DNA from: Isoetes taiwanensis
Lineage: Eukaryota; Streptophyta; Lycopodiopsida; Isoetales; Isoetaceae
Reading direction: 5' to 3'
Assembly (NCBI GenBank): GCA_021234155.1
Contig: JAJEKV010000093.1
Span: forward strand, 306,001 to 370,000
DNA length: 64,000 bases
Part shown: positions 22,551 through 34,134 of the stretch, one piece after another
Numbering within the stretch: position 1 is the first letter of the stretch
Layout of the letters: every line of letters starts with the position of its first letter
Translations under genes and position numbers: made by a program
The notes under the pieces: generated by a model
What the model was told of the DNA's origin: nothing
What the model saw: only the letters and a program-made list of their open reading frames with translations
Database searches by the model: none

Positions 22551-24235
22551 ATCCAACATCAAACATGGCATTTCCAATGTTATTGAACTGGCCCAGCTGA
22601 ATTGCAGCCCAAAACCCAGTCGTTATGGCATCAATCTGCCATAGTCTTTGTACAATTGCACTTGTATAAGCTATTTGCAGGCAAAGCAGATGACTAGTTT
22701 AAGCATAGATAATCTGATCAAACATGCCTTTGGCCACTATTACATCATAAAAAAGTATGCTTCACAAGCAGGAATGCCCATAATATTTTCAGAGATTTAC
22801 CTTTGGATGCAGAGGTACATGCCAGAGCCAGAATCCTTAGTATGGCAAAGAATCGGTCCTCTACTCTTACTACGGCTGATTAGCCATCTCAGAAACTTGC
22901 CAAGCTAGATCATGGCATCACAAATTCGAAACTGTATATGCTCCTAAATGGATCTGTAACCATATGCTTCAGCCATACCATATGAACAAACATGCTGATT
23001 TCTTCTGTGATATAACCACAAAGACCATCAAATCCAGTCCAACCTTCAAATCCACCAGTATATTTTAGCCTTACAAAGATATTCACCATTCTGTAAATGC
23101 GGCGCGGCACTGCAAATGACCTAAGGCAAAAATATGATTTGCCCTACGGTGTAGCAAGAATGGAGCATATCCTGATCTAGCAAATAGATCGAAGCAAGCA
23201 AATAGATCAAAGCATCTGCAAGCGGCCGTTTTGGGCGCCAAACAGAGTCTGGAGTCTCAGATAATGACAAAACCCTTGTTTGAAAAGTACCGACTGCTAA
23301 AAATTCTCAAATATCTATGGACCATAAATTCCTTTTGTCCAAAAGATATTGTATGCCATCATCGTAATGTGGCCCTAACTATTTTGCATAAAACCCTTAT
23401 GTAAGAGGGAAAAACAAATATGCATGTGATTGCATGCCACTATCGGCACTTCTAAGCACAAAATCCATAAGAGGAGCCCTAAGAAACTTATTACGTTACT
23501 TTGAAGCAAAGTAAAAGCTTAACTCCCAATTCTATGCCATTAAATTTTCACAATCTCAATGTCAACGAGGCCATTGGACTATTAATTAAAAAAGTCACCA
23601 TCGTACACTATTTTTAGAACCATCAAAGAGCATTTATTGGGCTATCCTCATCTCATTTTTGCAGATGAGAACACCCCTGCCACGTGGCTTTGTACCATTC
23701 CTTTAAAGTAAATAAAGTCTATTTTTTATCCCAAAAAAAAAAAAAAAAAAAGCATTTATTGGGCTATAAATGCATGTATACCTCTAAAGATAATCACCAA
23801 TCTTGCATTTTTCTTTTTGCATTTTTGCCTTTTTGGATGGACCATTTAAGACCCATTACCATAGGGTCTACAACCTTAAAGGAAAATAATAGCCCCCATT
23901 GTCCCCTTTTGGTCATATTTTATTCCAATCAAATAAATCAATCCATAGGAATGGCTCATGCACGTTGTTCACACTTAGTCCATTGCACACCATTGAACAA
24001 TTTGGAACACACCACATCAAATATCAAGAATGTGGAAGGATCAACTTTTCCATTTACAAAAGGTATCTCAAAACACAATTGTCAGCGAGATTCCATAACC
24101 ATATGGCATTTTTGTCATGGTTATTTATGCATATCTACCATTGGTATCTTCCATTAGAATTATTTTGCAATATATAAAAGAGATTAGAAGAATCTAAGAG
24201 AATATTCTCCTTCTTCTTCTTCTTCTTCTTCTTCT
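22549..24235 (+). repeat. segmental duplication, copy A
   Basis: About 1.65 kb, repeated directly at 25964-27727. The right 0.9 kb is nearly identical between copies, with differences limited to one or two bases and a poly-A length. The left 0.7 kb differs at more than twenty places, nearly all in CAG/CTG/CCG triplets. Ends in a short TTC run (24211-24235). Contains no supportable gene, although both copies share spurious open frames. Confidence 0.9.
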
Positions 24236-24240
24236 CCCAC

Positions 24241-24330
24241 AATCCCTCCCTCGGGATGTAGGACTCCTCTTTTTATAAGGAAAGCAGGACCCCCCCTATA
24301 AAAAGAGGGGTCCTACTTCCTTACACCAGA
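24241..24330. repeat. hairpin with GGACTCCTCTTTTTATA stem
   Basis: AGGACTCCTCTTTTTATAAGG is followed by CCCCTATAAAAAGAGGGGTCCT, forming a stem of about 20 bp. It lies just after the TTC run of duplication copy A and is absent from copy B. Confidence 0.6.
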
Positions 24331-25960
24331 AGAAAAACAGATTCAAAGAATCTTTCAATCAGCATCAAATTATTATATCATCTTTATCTTATTAGTATAA
24401 GGTGCATTGGACCAAATACTATATCCGCAATAGCAGATAATTCAAGAACTAGTACAATGGACTAGTTCAAGACCCAACAAAATGTCAGGGTTTTAAAATC
24501 TTGAAGTACATGAGGCACAGTGGGCCTTAAGTACCATGGACAACATGATATAGTATAAAACACTATATCATAATAGGCTATGGGCCATTTACCATAGCAT
24601 ATGGTAGCAGAACCTATTTTACTGTCCAAAAGCAATAATATTCAAACTAACCTGGTTTGTAGAAGTGATGCGTTTGCCAGATATCTCCAGCAAGTGGAAG
24701 TCACGATTTCTTCTTCATTACATGTTCTTGCCAAGACTACGATCCGCGATTATGTAAACAATTACATTAAAAGAACCTTGTTCAAGGCAAGATCACTTAT
24801 CCCAATATCCACCCTGGATTTTTAGGCCAGGCCACATCAGGCACTCTACAAACCTTAGCCCATATAATTTACTATATTGAAAAATATATCCAAAAATAAA
24901 AATTTTGAGTAAAATAATTCATATCATCATTTCCATATTAGCATATCCAATTTGTACATAACGTTTTTGAATTTGAAAGTATAAGGTAATCAATCTTACA
25001 ACTATAAACTTAAATCTTAACTTAAATCTTACAACTATGAAGTTTTGAATTTGAAAGTATGAAGTGTAAAGTAAACTTGGAATCTTGATGTAGCATATTC
25101 CATCCTCTTCCGCGTTAACGCCAACTCTAACAGCAAAATGGAGACAATTAGAGGAGAGAACCCGTACCTGCAGCCAATCAATACACAATTAGCGTGAAAA
25201 CGGTAAATGTGCAAGGGCCAAAAGGTACATTGGGTCTCTCAGTTTATCACTGATCACCAATTGTATCCTTTTGCCCTGAGGTGACATTAACTAAAAAGGC
25301 CTGGAATAGTAGCATATCTAGCATTATAATTTCTCAACTAATCTCAAACATTCCCATTAGACGAGAACTAATTTCTTAGTCCCAAATCTAGCTGGTCATG
25401 TTGATAATTTGTGCTTTAGCATTATAATTACCTTATAGCTTTAATTATCAAGTCTTTGACATTTTAAACTTCCTCAGTTTGACATCTGAACTTGCTCAAT
25501 TTGATCTCAACATATTATTTCAGCATTATATCCATATACATCTTCTAACTCATGTCAATCTCTAGCATAATATTTATAACATATGATTTAAAATCTTATA
25601 TAGATTCTCAAATATAGTTTCTTAAACATATAAATTCTCAATTGAAACTATCAAATATGTTCAAAATAGTTACTCTATTATGCTAACAAAGCACAGAAAT
25701 GTTTCAAAGCCAATATAAGACAAGGCTCTAACCAAACCTGATTTAGAGATCTTCGTTTATTCTTTTCATAAAGTGTTGATGCCAAGATTTTCTTTCAACT
25801 TTGCAGGCAATGAGTGCCAAGCATAACCTGCATCCAGCAAATGTGTATGAAATCCAATGCTAGATTTATCATAAAGCCTACACCATTTCCCATTCGAATC
25901 CAAGCTTTATGTATATAAGATCAAGGACATATTGAAAATACCTTCTTGCTGTATGAAAAT
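24331..25960. other. intergenic, no gene seen
   Basis: AT-rich spacer between the two duplication copies. 24715-24840 resembles sequence at 21125-21250 (ATATC(C/T)ACCCTGG.TTTTTA..CCAGGCCACATCAGG). A short local direct repeat containing TTTTGAATTTGAAAGTAT occurs at 24966-25060. No coding sequence supported. Confidence 0.4.
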
Positions 25961-25963
25961 ACT

Positions 25964-27727
25964 AGATATCCAACATCAAACATGGCATTTCAATGTTATT
26001 GAACCGCCCGGTGAATTGCAGCCCAAAACCCGGTCGTTATGGCATCAATCGCCATAGTCTTTGTACAATTGCACTTGTATAAGCTATTTGCAGTGCAAAG
26101 CGGATGACTAGTTTAAGCATAGATAATCTGATCAAACATGCCTTTGGCCACTATTACATCATAAAAAGTATGCTTCTGGCGGGAATGCCCATAATATTTT
26201 GAGAGATTTACCTTTGGATGCAGAGGTACATGCGAGCGAGAATCCTTAGTATGGCAAAGAATCGGTCCTCTACTCTTACTACGGCTGATTAGCCATCTCT
26301 TTAAACTTGCCAAGCTAGATCATGGCATCACAAATTAAACTCGTATATGCTCCTAAATGGATCTCAGAACCATATGCTTCAGCCATACCATATGAACAAA
26401 CATCTTTGATTTCTTACGTGATATAACCACAAAGACCATCAAATCCGGTCCAACCTTCAAATCCACCCATTATATTTTAGCCTTACAAAGATATTCACCA
26501 TTACAAATGCGGTAGCGGCAAGATCGCAAATGACCTAAGGCAAAAATATGATTTGCCCTCTGATTGTAGCAAGAATGGAGCATATCGATCTAGCAAATAG
26601 ATCGAAGCAAGCAAATAGATCGAAGCATCCGCGAAGCGGCCGTTTTGGGCCAAAGCAGTCCGAGTCTCAGATAATGACAAAACCCTTGTTTGAAAAGTAC
26701 CGACTGCTAAAAATTCTCAAATATCTATGGACCATAAATTCCTTTTGTCCAAAAGATATTGTATGCCATCATCGTAATGTGGCCCTAACTATTTTGCATA
26801 AAACCCTTATGTAAGAGGGAAAAACAAATATGCATGTGATTGCATGCCACTATCGGCACTTCTAAGCACAAAATCCATAAGAGGAGCCCTAAGAAACTTA
26901 TTACGTTACTTTGAAGCAAAGTAAAAGCTTAACTCCCAATTCTATGCCATTAAATTTTCACAATCTCAATGTCAACGAGGCCATTGGACTATTAATTAAA
27001 AAAGTCACCATCGTACACTATTTTTAGAACCATCAAAGAGCATTTATTGGGCTATCCTCATCTCATTTTTTCAGATGAGAACACCCCTGCCACGTGGCTT
27101 TGTACCATTCCTTTAAAGTAAATAAAGTCTATTTTTTATCCCTCAAAAAAAAAAAGCATTTATTGGGCTATAAATGCATGTATACCTCTAAAGATAATCA
27201 CCAATCTTGCATTTTTCTTTTTGCATTTTTGCCTTTTTGGATGGACCATTTAAGACCCATTACCATAGGGTCTACAACCTTAAAGGAAAATAATAGCCCC
27301 CATTGTCCCCTTTTGGTCATATTTTATTCCAATCAAATAAATCAATCCATAGGAATGGCTCATGCACGTTGTTCACACTTAGTCCATTGCACACCATTGA
27401 ACAATTTGGAACACACCACATCAAATATCAAGAATGTGGAAGGATCAACTTTTCCATTTACAAAAGGTATCCCAAAACACAATTGTCAGCGAGATTCCAT
27501 AACCATATGGCATTTTTGTCATGGTTATTTATGCATATCTACCATTGGTATCTTCCATTAGAATTATTTTGCAATATATAAAAGAGATTAGAAGAATCTA
27601 AGAGAATATTCTCCTTCTTCTTCTTCTTCTTCTTCTTCTTCTTCTTCTTCTTCTTCTTCTTCTTCTTCTTCTTCTTCTTCTTCTTCTTCTTCTTCTTCTT
27701 CTTCTTCTTCTTCTTCTTCTTCTTCTT
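25964..27727 (+). repeat. segmental duplication, copy B
   Basis: Direct repeat of 22549-24235. The TTC tract at the end is far longer here (27612-27727, about 39 units) than in copy A (about 8 units). The left part shows base-level scrambling at CNG triplets relative to copy A. Confidence 0.9.
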
Positions 27728-27988
27728 TAGCTTTCTATTGGTCCAAGTCGCATTCCACATGACGACTTTTTCTTTTAGCTCTTGTCTCAAGCGAGGACTA
27801 GCGAGATTTGCAACCTCCATGACCGTTTTCCCAGTAGTACGGCTAATGTTGCCCGCTATCCACGTGTACCTCTCTTGTTTGCCCTTTTCAGGCTCTAGAG
27901 CTATCATTCGGGTTTTCAAAGCCCTATCTTTAAAAAGCCATGTGTGATAGTCTATCCATCCTTTCTCACTGTTGGTAATAGATTCCAA
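27728..27988 (-). CDS. unidentified minus-strand open frame
   Basis: About 87 codons from ATG at 27988 (MESITNSEKGW...) with ordinary amino-acid composition up to the TTC tract, where it degenerates into poly-Lys. Charged, with no membrane segment or motif I can name. It could be a captured exon or part of an unknown transposon protein. Coding status is uncertain. Confidence 0.25.
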
Positions 27989-28791
27989 TTCGAGAGCTGA
28001 AACATTGCAAAGTCAACTACAAAGCAAATTCATTGACTTGGCTCTCAAAGTAGACCATGCTTGTTGTGGTATGCTTGTATCTCTGCGCGGTGCAGAAGGA
28101 GACTCAGTTTGTGGCTCAACGTGTGGCTCATTTTGTGACACCAATGCCTATGCCACTGGCTCTAAACTAACTTCTGCTTTCTCTTGTGGATTCATGCCAG
28201 TTGTCTACGGGAATGTCTAGCTAGCTAGCAAAATGTAACTCCACAACAGTTGACAGCAACAACACCTATAGGTCAAGCAAAAAGAACCTCCAATTTAGTG
28301 CTTGTCAACAACCTAAACTAATTCATTTTTCCACCTACATAGTAACATTAAGTTATCATCAGGAACTAGGGTATACATTAGTAATAAATCCCCGTAACCT
28401 TTTAGAGTACATTGCACATCTTTCAATATCGTGTGGCCAAAGCCAACATTGGTGCCAAGCGAGGGCTATACACCTCAATGAGAGGCAGACCCTAACTATC
28501 TTGAACATCGGCAATGACACCCACCTTCGGCATGGTGTGAATTAACCGTCGCATACCAGGCAAGGGTCACGACGTAAGCTCTTGACAACGCGCAATCCTA
28601 AACTAACTCTAAAACACTCTCTATCACTAAGGTTGTCGCTTTAAGGGAGGGCAACAAGAGTTTTTCTTTTTCCCTCCCCCTCCCCCGCCCCCCTCCTTTT
28701 TTTAAACTAAAATAAGTCTGGCTTTGTCTATAGAACAAGACACTCACTATTGTCACGTCCCTTAGTCAGAGGGAAACAAGTGGAGGCCTAA
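27989..28791. other. intergenic, no gene seen
   Basis: No domain seen. A pyrimidine-rich patch with C runs lies at 28660-28700. Confidence 0.35.
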
Positions 28792-28960
28792 CACACTGAC
28801 CCCAAATTTTGGTCCACTGTTGAAAAGTATAGTTTTCTTAGGTCCACATGTTCTTTATTCAGAGATTTCAAAAAAATCTACATGTAGATCTATGGGGGTG
28901 TAGTTTTACTAACTAACGGTGTTGTTTTTCAAGTGGACAAGGAACGTCCACTTTTTTTTA
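28792..28960 (+). mobile_element. CACTA-like element end (solo fragment)
   Basis: Begins CACACTGACCCCAAATTTTGGTCCAC and matches the subterminal sequence of the CACTA-like element at 41433-52109 along its length (GGTCCACATGT, CTACATGT, GGTGTTGTTTTTCA, GTGGAC). No inverted partner is seen nearby. It ends where the large palindrome begins, so it was either truncated by that insertion or is an isolated end. Confidence 0.65.
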
Positions 28961-29342
28961 AGAATAGAATAGAATAGAATAGGTTTTTAGCGTCCACGGA
29001 GACCAATTGGCCTATGGGACCCAAACAAAAAGAGAGCAGCAAGCGTATTACTGACAGGATTAAAAAACCCCCGCCCCGAAAGGTTTTCGAGGGAAAAACC
29101 TTAGCAGTAGTAAGCATGCTAAGGTCGTTTGTGTCCTACGAGACGGTATTGAACTGTCCTATGCAATTGTACAGTGTGCCAGCATGCTTATTACTGCTAA
29201 GGTTTTTCCCTCGAAAACCCTTCGGGGCGGGGGTTTTTTAATCCTGTCAGTAATACGCTTGCTGCTCTCTTTTTATTTGGGTCCCATAGGCCAATTGGTC
29301 TCCGTGGATACTAAAAACCTATTCTATTCTATTCTATTCTTC
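28961..29342. mobile_element. near-perfect palindrome: two SINE-like elements head to head
   Basis: The left arm (28961-29120) is the reverse complement of the right arm (29181-29342) with only a few mismatches, around a 60-bp spacer. Each arm is one SINE-like unit and both outer ends are ATTCT/AGAAT tandem tails. Single units occur at 18966-19157 and 36893-37045. The high arm identity indicates recent formation. Translations across it are not genes. Confidence 0.85.
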
Positions 29343-29852
29343 TAATGCATCCTCTTAAGCGACTCAATCGACTTCGACCAGATGTGTAGGAGGCGCAAAG
29401 TAGTCTTCCTTATTCTTGGTACATACGTAAGTCTTAAACCTTGCTTTGCTCCCTTTTCCACACGGTTTCTAGTATATTTTAGTTTACTTTGGCCGCATTT
29501 AGTGGCCCCCTTTGGATGCCCTTTTCTCTGGGCATCTTGGCTCCCACCATAGCTCCGGCAGCAACATTTCTAGTATAGTTTTTTGTTTCGCTATGGTTCC
29601 CAGGCGCTGCGTGTAGTAGTTGTTCCATCTATTAAGCAGTTATTTATCTGGGATGCAATGCGGGGCCTATTTGAGCAGGATCGAGTTGTGGGTTTTCAGA
29701 AGATATGGTCGAATGCATACAGGGTTCTTCATTCCCTTTGCAGAACTTGGCAGAACTTTTCTATACAGGGGAAAGTATTGGGGTGCACTAGATCAAATAC
29801 TCTGGCGGCTAGGTTTTTGAAGGAAATCTGTGCTGGGATTGTCTAAGAGGAT
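29343..29852 (+). other. unidentified sequence before the BZR1 fragment
   Basis: An open frame at 29583-29846 (87 codons, ending ...LKEICAGIV) precedes the BZR1-like segment. It has Trp- and Arg-rich stretches but no domain I recognise. It may be another captured host piece. Confidence 0.3.
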
Positions 29853-30125
29853 TTGGACATGACTTTTAGTTCTAGGATGCCCACATTGAAGGAAAGGGAG
29901 AATAACAAATGGCGAGAGCGGCGAACGCGAGCTATTGCAACCAAGATCTTTTCTGGTCTAAGGCAGTCTGGGAATTACAAGTTTCCTAAACATTGCACCC
30001 CACAAACGAGGATCGCTATATACGGTCCAGATCTTGGAATAAAGGGCAAATATGCCCATCCGACAGCTCTCGTTGCCCTACGTAACCCCCCGTGTGAATA
30101 TGCACCCAAACCAAAGGGGGTTTAA
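29853..30125 (+). pseudogene. BES1/BZR1 DNA-binding domain fragment
   Basis: From about 29877 the frame reads [28 protein letters not shown], then NYKFPKHC, ending at 29996. This is the start of the plant-specific BES1/BZR1 DNA-binding domain (usual pattern ERENNKRRERRRRAIAAKIxxGLRxxGNYxLPKHC). One conserved Arg is Trp and another Thr. After KHC the sequence departs from the family (expected DNNEVLKALC), so the domain is truncated, and the phosphorylation and PEST regions are missing. BZR1 proteins are transcription factors of brassinosteroid signalling. Loss of half the domain argues against function. Confidence 0.8.
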
Positions 30126-31150
30126 GGGGGATTTTAATTTAGATGTGTCAAATGCGATGATTTGTGTTAATAATGTTAATGGCAGTTGTGTGTTAATGGT
30201 TTGTGTTAACTAAAAAAAATTTTGGCCCCTTCGGGACCTTAAGGATGGTGTAGGGGTGCATGTAATATTGTGCATGGGTTTCGTTAGTGCATGTAATATT
30301 GTGGATATAATATCTGTGCATGGAGATTCCTTAATGCATACGAATCATAATAGAAAATGGTAATAGAGCTAAAAACAAGCCATTATATTCGAAGTCCTAA
30401 TATTAAGTGTGACATAATACCATGTAACATGAATGATTGGGGTGCTATAAAAGAGACCAACATTAAAAGATGCTTGAACTTTTCTTTAGAGCATTTATAT
30501 TTCATAATAATAAATGGAAGTGTGTTAAGTCTTGAAACTTAGTACTTCACAATCTTTTGAACCAAAAATCTACATTTTTTCACATACTGGACGTGATACT
30601 TTCTTCTGTTTGGCCAAAACATATTCTATCTCACCAAATCAAGATTGTTAAATATTGGTGTGATGTAAACTAAACCATCTGAATATTTCAGCATTTAAAC
30701 TCTCCACAATTCCTAGTTGTAGATGATAAGAAAATTAAAATAACTATAAGTAGAGCAGTTCAAAAAAAACCTGCCCACCACTTTTTGTTCATGTCCAACC
30801 ATGGATATGCAGCCTTCCAAAAATTAGAAAAAATTAGAAGGCCACATGATTTGAAAAATCCTGGTCTACTTACTTCCATTTTAAGCAATTTAGACCACTT
30901 CGATTTGCCGGCTTTGACATAAAGGTTTTTTGCCCAAGGTTCATCACATCCCGTGGTCCTCAATTCAAGGGGCGGTAAAACTGAACCAACGGCTACTTGA
31001 AAATTCAGATTGGTAAACAAGCAACTAGCTTTTAAAAGTAGTAGCAACATGACTGACTTCAGTAGATCTAATCCTCTGCTATTAAACAAAAAGCTCCAAA
31101 TTAGCAAGACCAAACAGACATACGGAAAGCATGAACATAAAAGGGACAAC
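30126..31150. other. no gene seen; possible 3' exons of the adjacent minus-strand gene
   Basis: AT-rich. Minus-strand open frames at 30760-31218 have many hydrophobic residues and no known domain. The stretch may include intron or 3' exon sequence of the degraded gene at 31151-31991. Confidence 0.3.
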
Positions 31151-31991
31151 CTTTCAACATAAAGCGTGGTAATGCGGATGAAGTCTCCGGTAGATAAACT
31201 TTGGATGGCATTTTGCACATTCTCTCGTTAAAAACACATAGATTCTTTGGGTAGCCCAAAGAACCATCCGCTATTAAATCGAGTACCATGTTGGAAAAAC
31301 AAGTGAATAAGTAAAACATAACATACCCATTAAATGGCGGCACCACAATATCCATTTTAGCAAAAATGTCGCTCAAATCAAATGGGGAAACAACCTCATT
31401 TGTTGTCTTATATCCCATAAAGAACACCTTCACGAGATGTTGACAAACCAAGTAAAAGATCTAGCTCATCATGTATTAAAGCCAATTGTCTAAGCAATCT
31501 CTCTTGCTCTTCATTTGTAGTGATCTGTTGGCAAACAACTAAACTATAACTATATCACGACTCTTCAAATTATAATGAGGGCCTTCTTTAAGCAAGACTC
31601 ACGCCCCCTGTAATAATCCACGACACGGTGATCATCACTATTTACAACCCCTTGGTTTTAATTTGAGGAGGTCGGGCAAAACAGAGCAAAACAGAGGCTT
31701 CAATCAATTTCCAAAACTAGTACTGCTGATCCTTCCTGGATCAGAACTAGAATTCGTATTTACCTCAGAGCAAGCCTCCAACTCTTTCAATCTTTGAACT
31801 TCTAGTATATCACCAATTGCATATGCAGAATCATCCTTCAAAGAGCCAGGCTCACTTCTTCCTGGTTTTCAAGCCGTTTTAGGTGCTACAGAATCAAAAT
31901 GTCGTTGTATTTCTTGAGCAATTCTAATCTGCTCATCTGCGCTTGCAACCTCATCACTTCGGCTAGGCTTTTTCACAGCTATGGCCGCCAT
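31151..31991 (-). pseudogene. degraded multi-exon gene, MEE59-like N-terminus
   Basis: On the minus strand, ATG at 31991 opens MAAIAVKKPSRSDEVAS, then IQRHFDSVAPK, an in-frame TGA, then KPGRSE and LEVQRLKELE. The order PSRSD ... (F/Y)DxxAPK ... KPxRSE ... FQxLE fits the short plant protein family typified by MEE59 (maternal effect embryo arrest 59, role unclear). The exon ends at GAG|GTAAAT (31764). A second exon-like segment starts after CAG at 31524 (EEQERLLRQLALIHDELDLL). A third contains MDIVVPPFN, then a short intron (31271-31326, GTATGT...ATAG), then an exon ending AAG|GTTG near 31151. These later exons are not recognised as MEE59. The TGA and frame changes suggest a pseudogene. Confidence 0.5.
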
Positions 31992-33654
31992 ATTTGCCCT
32001 AAATCAAGAACGAGCAAAACAATCCCAAGTACGGCTCTAAAAAGCGCGGATAAGGACAATATGCAGCAGAACAAGGTAAAACTAAGGGGACCCCTACTTT
32101 CTGGCCGAAATACTCTACTGTATGCTTTGCCATACTGAAGCCAGAGTTTGGAGATGCAATCGCTTGTCGAAGCAGAGCTCTTCCGCCTAATTGACCATAT
32201 ATCAGACCCATCAAACCGATTAGCTTTGATTTTGGAGATCGAGATCCATTACAGCAAAAACCATAACCCAGAGACCTAATTTTCGAGGAAACAGGAACCC
32301 TAAAATGAGCTGCTCGAGTTTTGCATGTCGAGCAAAATAAAATGTAATAGGAAAAATAGAACTATTAAAATAAAAAAATAAAATATTATAAATGTAATGG
32401 GTCTACACTATTGAAAAGAGGCATTAAAAATAATTCAAGCGTATGCAAATAAAATGCGCACTCTAGATGTACTAATTAGTAGGCCTTGTGCAATACGCCC
32501 ATCAAATCATATAAAAATCATTAGAAAAACCGTACAAAAATACAAAAAAAAAACCCATGTTAATATGCTACATATTGCGACAACAATGGTGTTCTGAAAG
32601 CACTTTGCTCAGAAGCGGGATGGACTGTGGAAGAAGATGGCACTACCTATAGGAAGGTGTTATTTTGTTTTATTGCATTTTTTTTTTTAAATTCATTTAC
32701 AAGGACTTCTTTGCTTTTCTTATCCAATGAAGATAGACATGCTACCAGGAGACCTGATTATTGGATGTAGACCTAATGCAGTTCCAGATCTGCAACAATA
32801 GATGGCAGAGCTACAACAGCACATGCAACAGTAGATGGCAGAGCTACCTATAAATCTAGTAAGTTGAAATAATTTTAGTTGAAAAGATTAGAACTTATTA
32901 TAGAAGTTGCTACACTTTCTAGGGGTTGCCCAATTGGCTCAGGCAACTATTATGGAAACTTGTGGATATTGTGATGGCCCTGTAACAATATATTCTCTCT
33001 TCTATTTCTTACATGTCTATAACTCTCTTCTACTATAAATATGAATGTAATTTTAATTATTGTTTTGCAATGTTTTTTCTTTACATTTTTGTGCATGCAC
33101 CATTTAATTTCAAGTGTCTACTCTTGTATCGTTGGAACTTAGCACAAAAACTTATTGGAACTTAGCACAAGTACTTATGATAAAAAATTTGCCAACCTTA
33201 GATGTGGCATAAAATAAGGAATAGTTGTGGAATCAAGCACTTAAGACATAATGATTCAAAGAAGAATCTTCGGTTTTCAAAAAAAAATTCATTCCCAAAA
33301 ATATATGCCACGTGTCAATACTTCATTGGTTATTAGACATTAGAAACAACCCATTGTTTTATTTGTAACGGTGTTTCTTTGCCTGTAGTATGGTTTGTTT
33401 GCATGTCTAAAAAAATTTCAGATCATGTGGTTTTTCCAAATTTTGATCCAAAAACAACACTAGAAATGAAAGGCCTGCGTGGTCTTTTATTTTTTCCACA
33501 AAAACATTTTATAACAACTACTTATTTCTAATTACTACATGTCGCATTGAGGAATGTGTTGGAGGGGGGGAGGGGCAAGTTGGAAGGTTTAGTTGGAAGT
33601 TACCTTTTGTGGCATAAATGCTAAAGAGACATGCTTAAAAAAGAATTTGTGTTC
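31992..33654. other. no recognised gene; contains dispersed repeat copy 2
   Basis: A 71-codon minus-strand frame (31999-32214) could be a 5' exon of the neighbouring gene but matches nothing I know. The dispersed repeat of 22431-22550 recurs at 32454-32572. The rest is AT-rich. Confidence 0.35.
32454..32572 (+). repeat. dispersed repeat, copy 2
   Basis: Same motif order as 22431-22550 (GCGCACTCTAGATGTAC ... AATACGCCCAT ... TGCTACATAT). Confidence 0.6.
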
Positions 33655-33659
33655 ACTAT

Positions 33660-34134
33660 TTGTACTGTTTCGCGCACGCCAAATTTCTTTTGCGTATGCA
33701 AAATAGTGTAAACAGCGTATGTGAAACTGTTTATGCCGTTATTAACTTCCTGCGCCGCTTTGCATATACAAAGAATGCACACATGAAAATATTTTCGCGT
33801 ACGTGCTTTAGTTCACTTTGCGTATGCATAAGGGTTTACTTTTAAAAAAAAAAAAAAGGGTCGCTTCGCGTTCGCGGTTTAGTTGTGGTCATGTATGCAA
33901 AGGAAACTTCACGTATCTATTTTAAGTCAAAATGCATACACAAATTCGAGTTTAAAAAAATAGGGCGCTGTTTTCGCGGACGCGTTTCAGAAGGTTTTGC
34001 ATACGCAAAATCATTTTTTTATCGATCAACGATGAAAAAATACAAAAAAAAATATGCTTTCAACATCAAAAATATGTATTTATCAGCTTTATACGTCAGG
34101 AACTAAGGTTTCATATATATGGAACCTATTCCTG
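33660..34134 (+). repeat. hAT-like subterminal region with clustered TGCGTATGCA motifs
   Basis: Roughly ten variants of a palindromic TTTGCGTATGCAAA-like motif lie in both orientations between 33665 and 34010. The stretch ends in TATACGTCAG...GGAACCTATTCCTG, matching the ends of the hAT element at 19184-19904. hAT transposases bind subterminal repeats of this kind. The opposite end of this element was not found. Confidence 0.55.

Noticed and set aside
23684-24177. 157-codon frame repeated at 27094-27561
   Set aside because: Its conservation only reflects the recent segmental duplication; it includes a poly-A run read as poly-Lys and has no domain.
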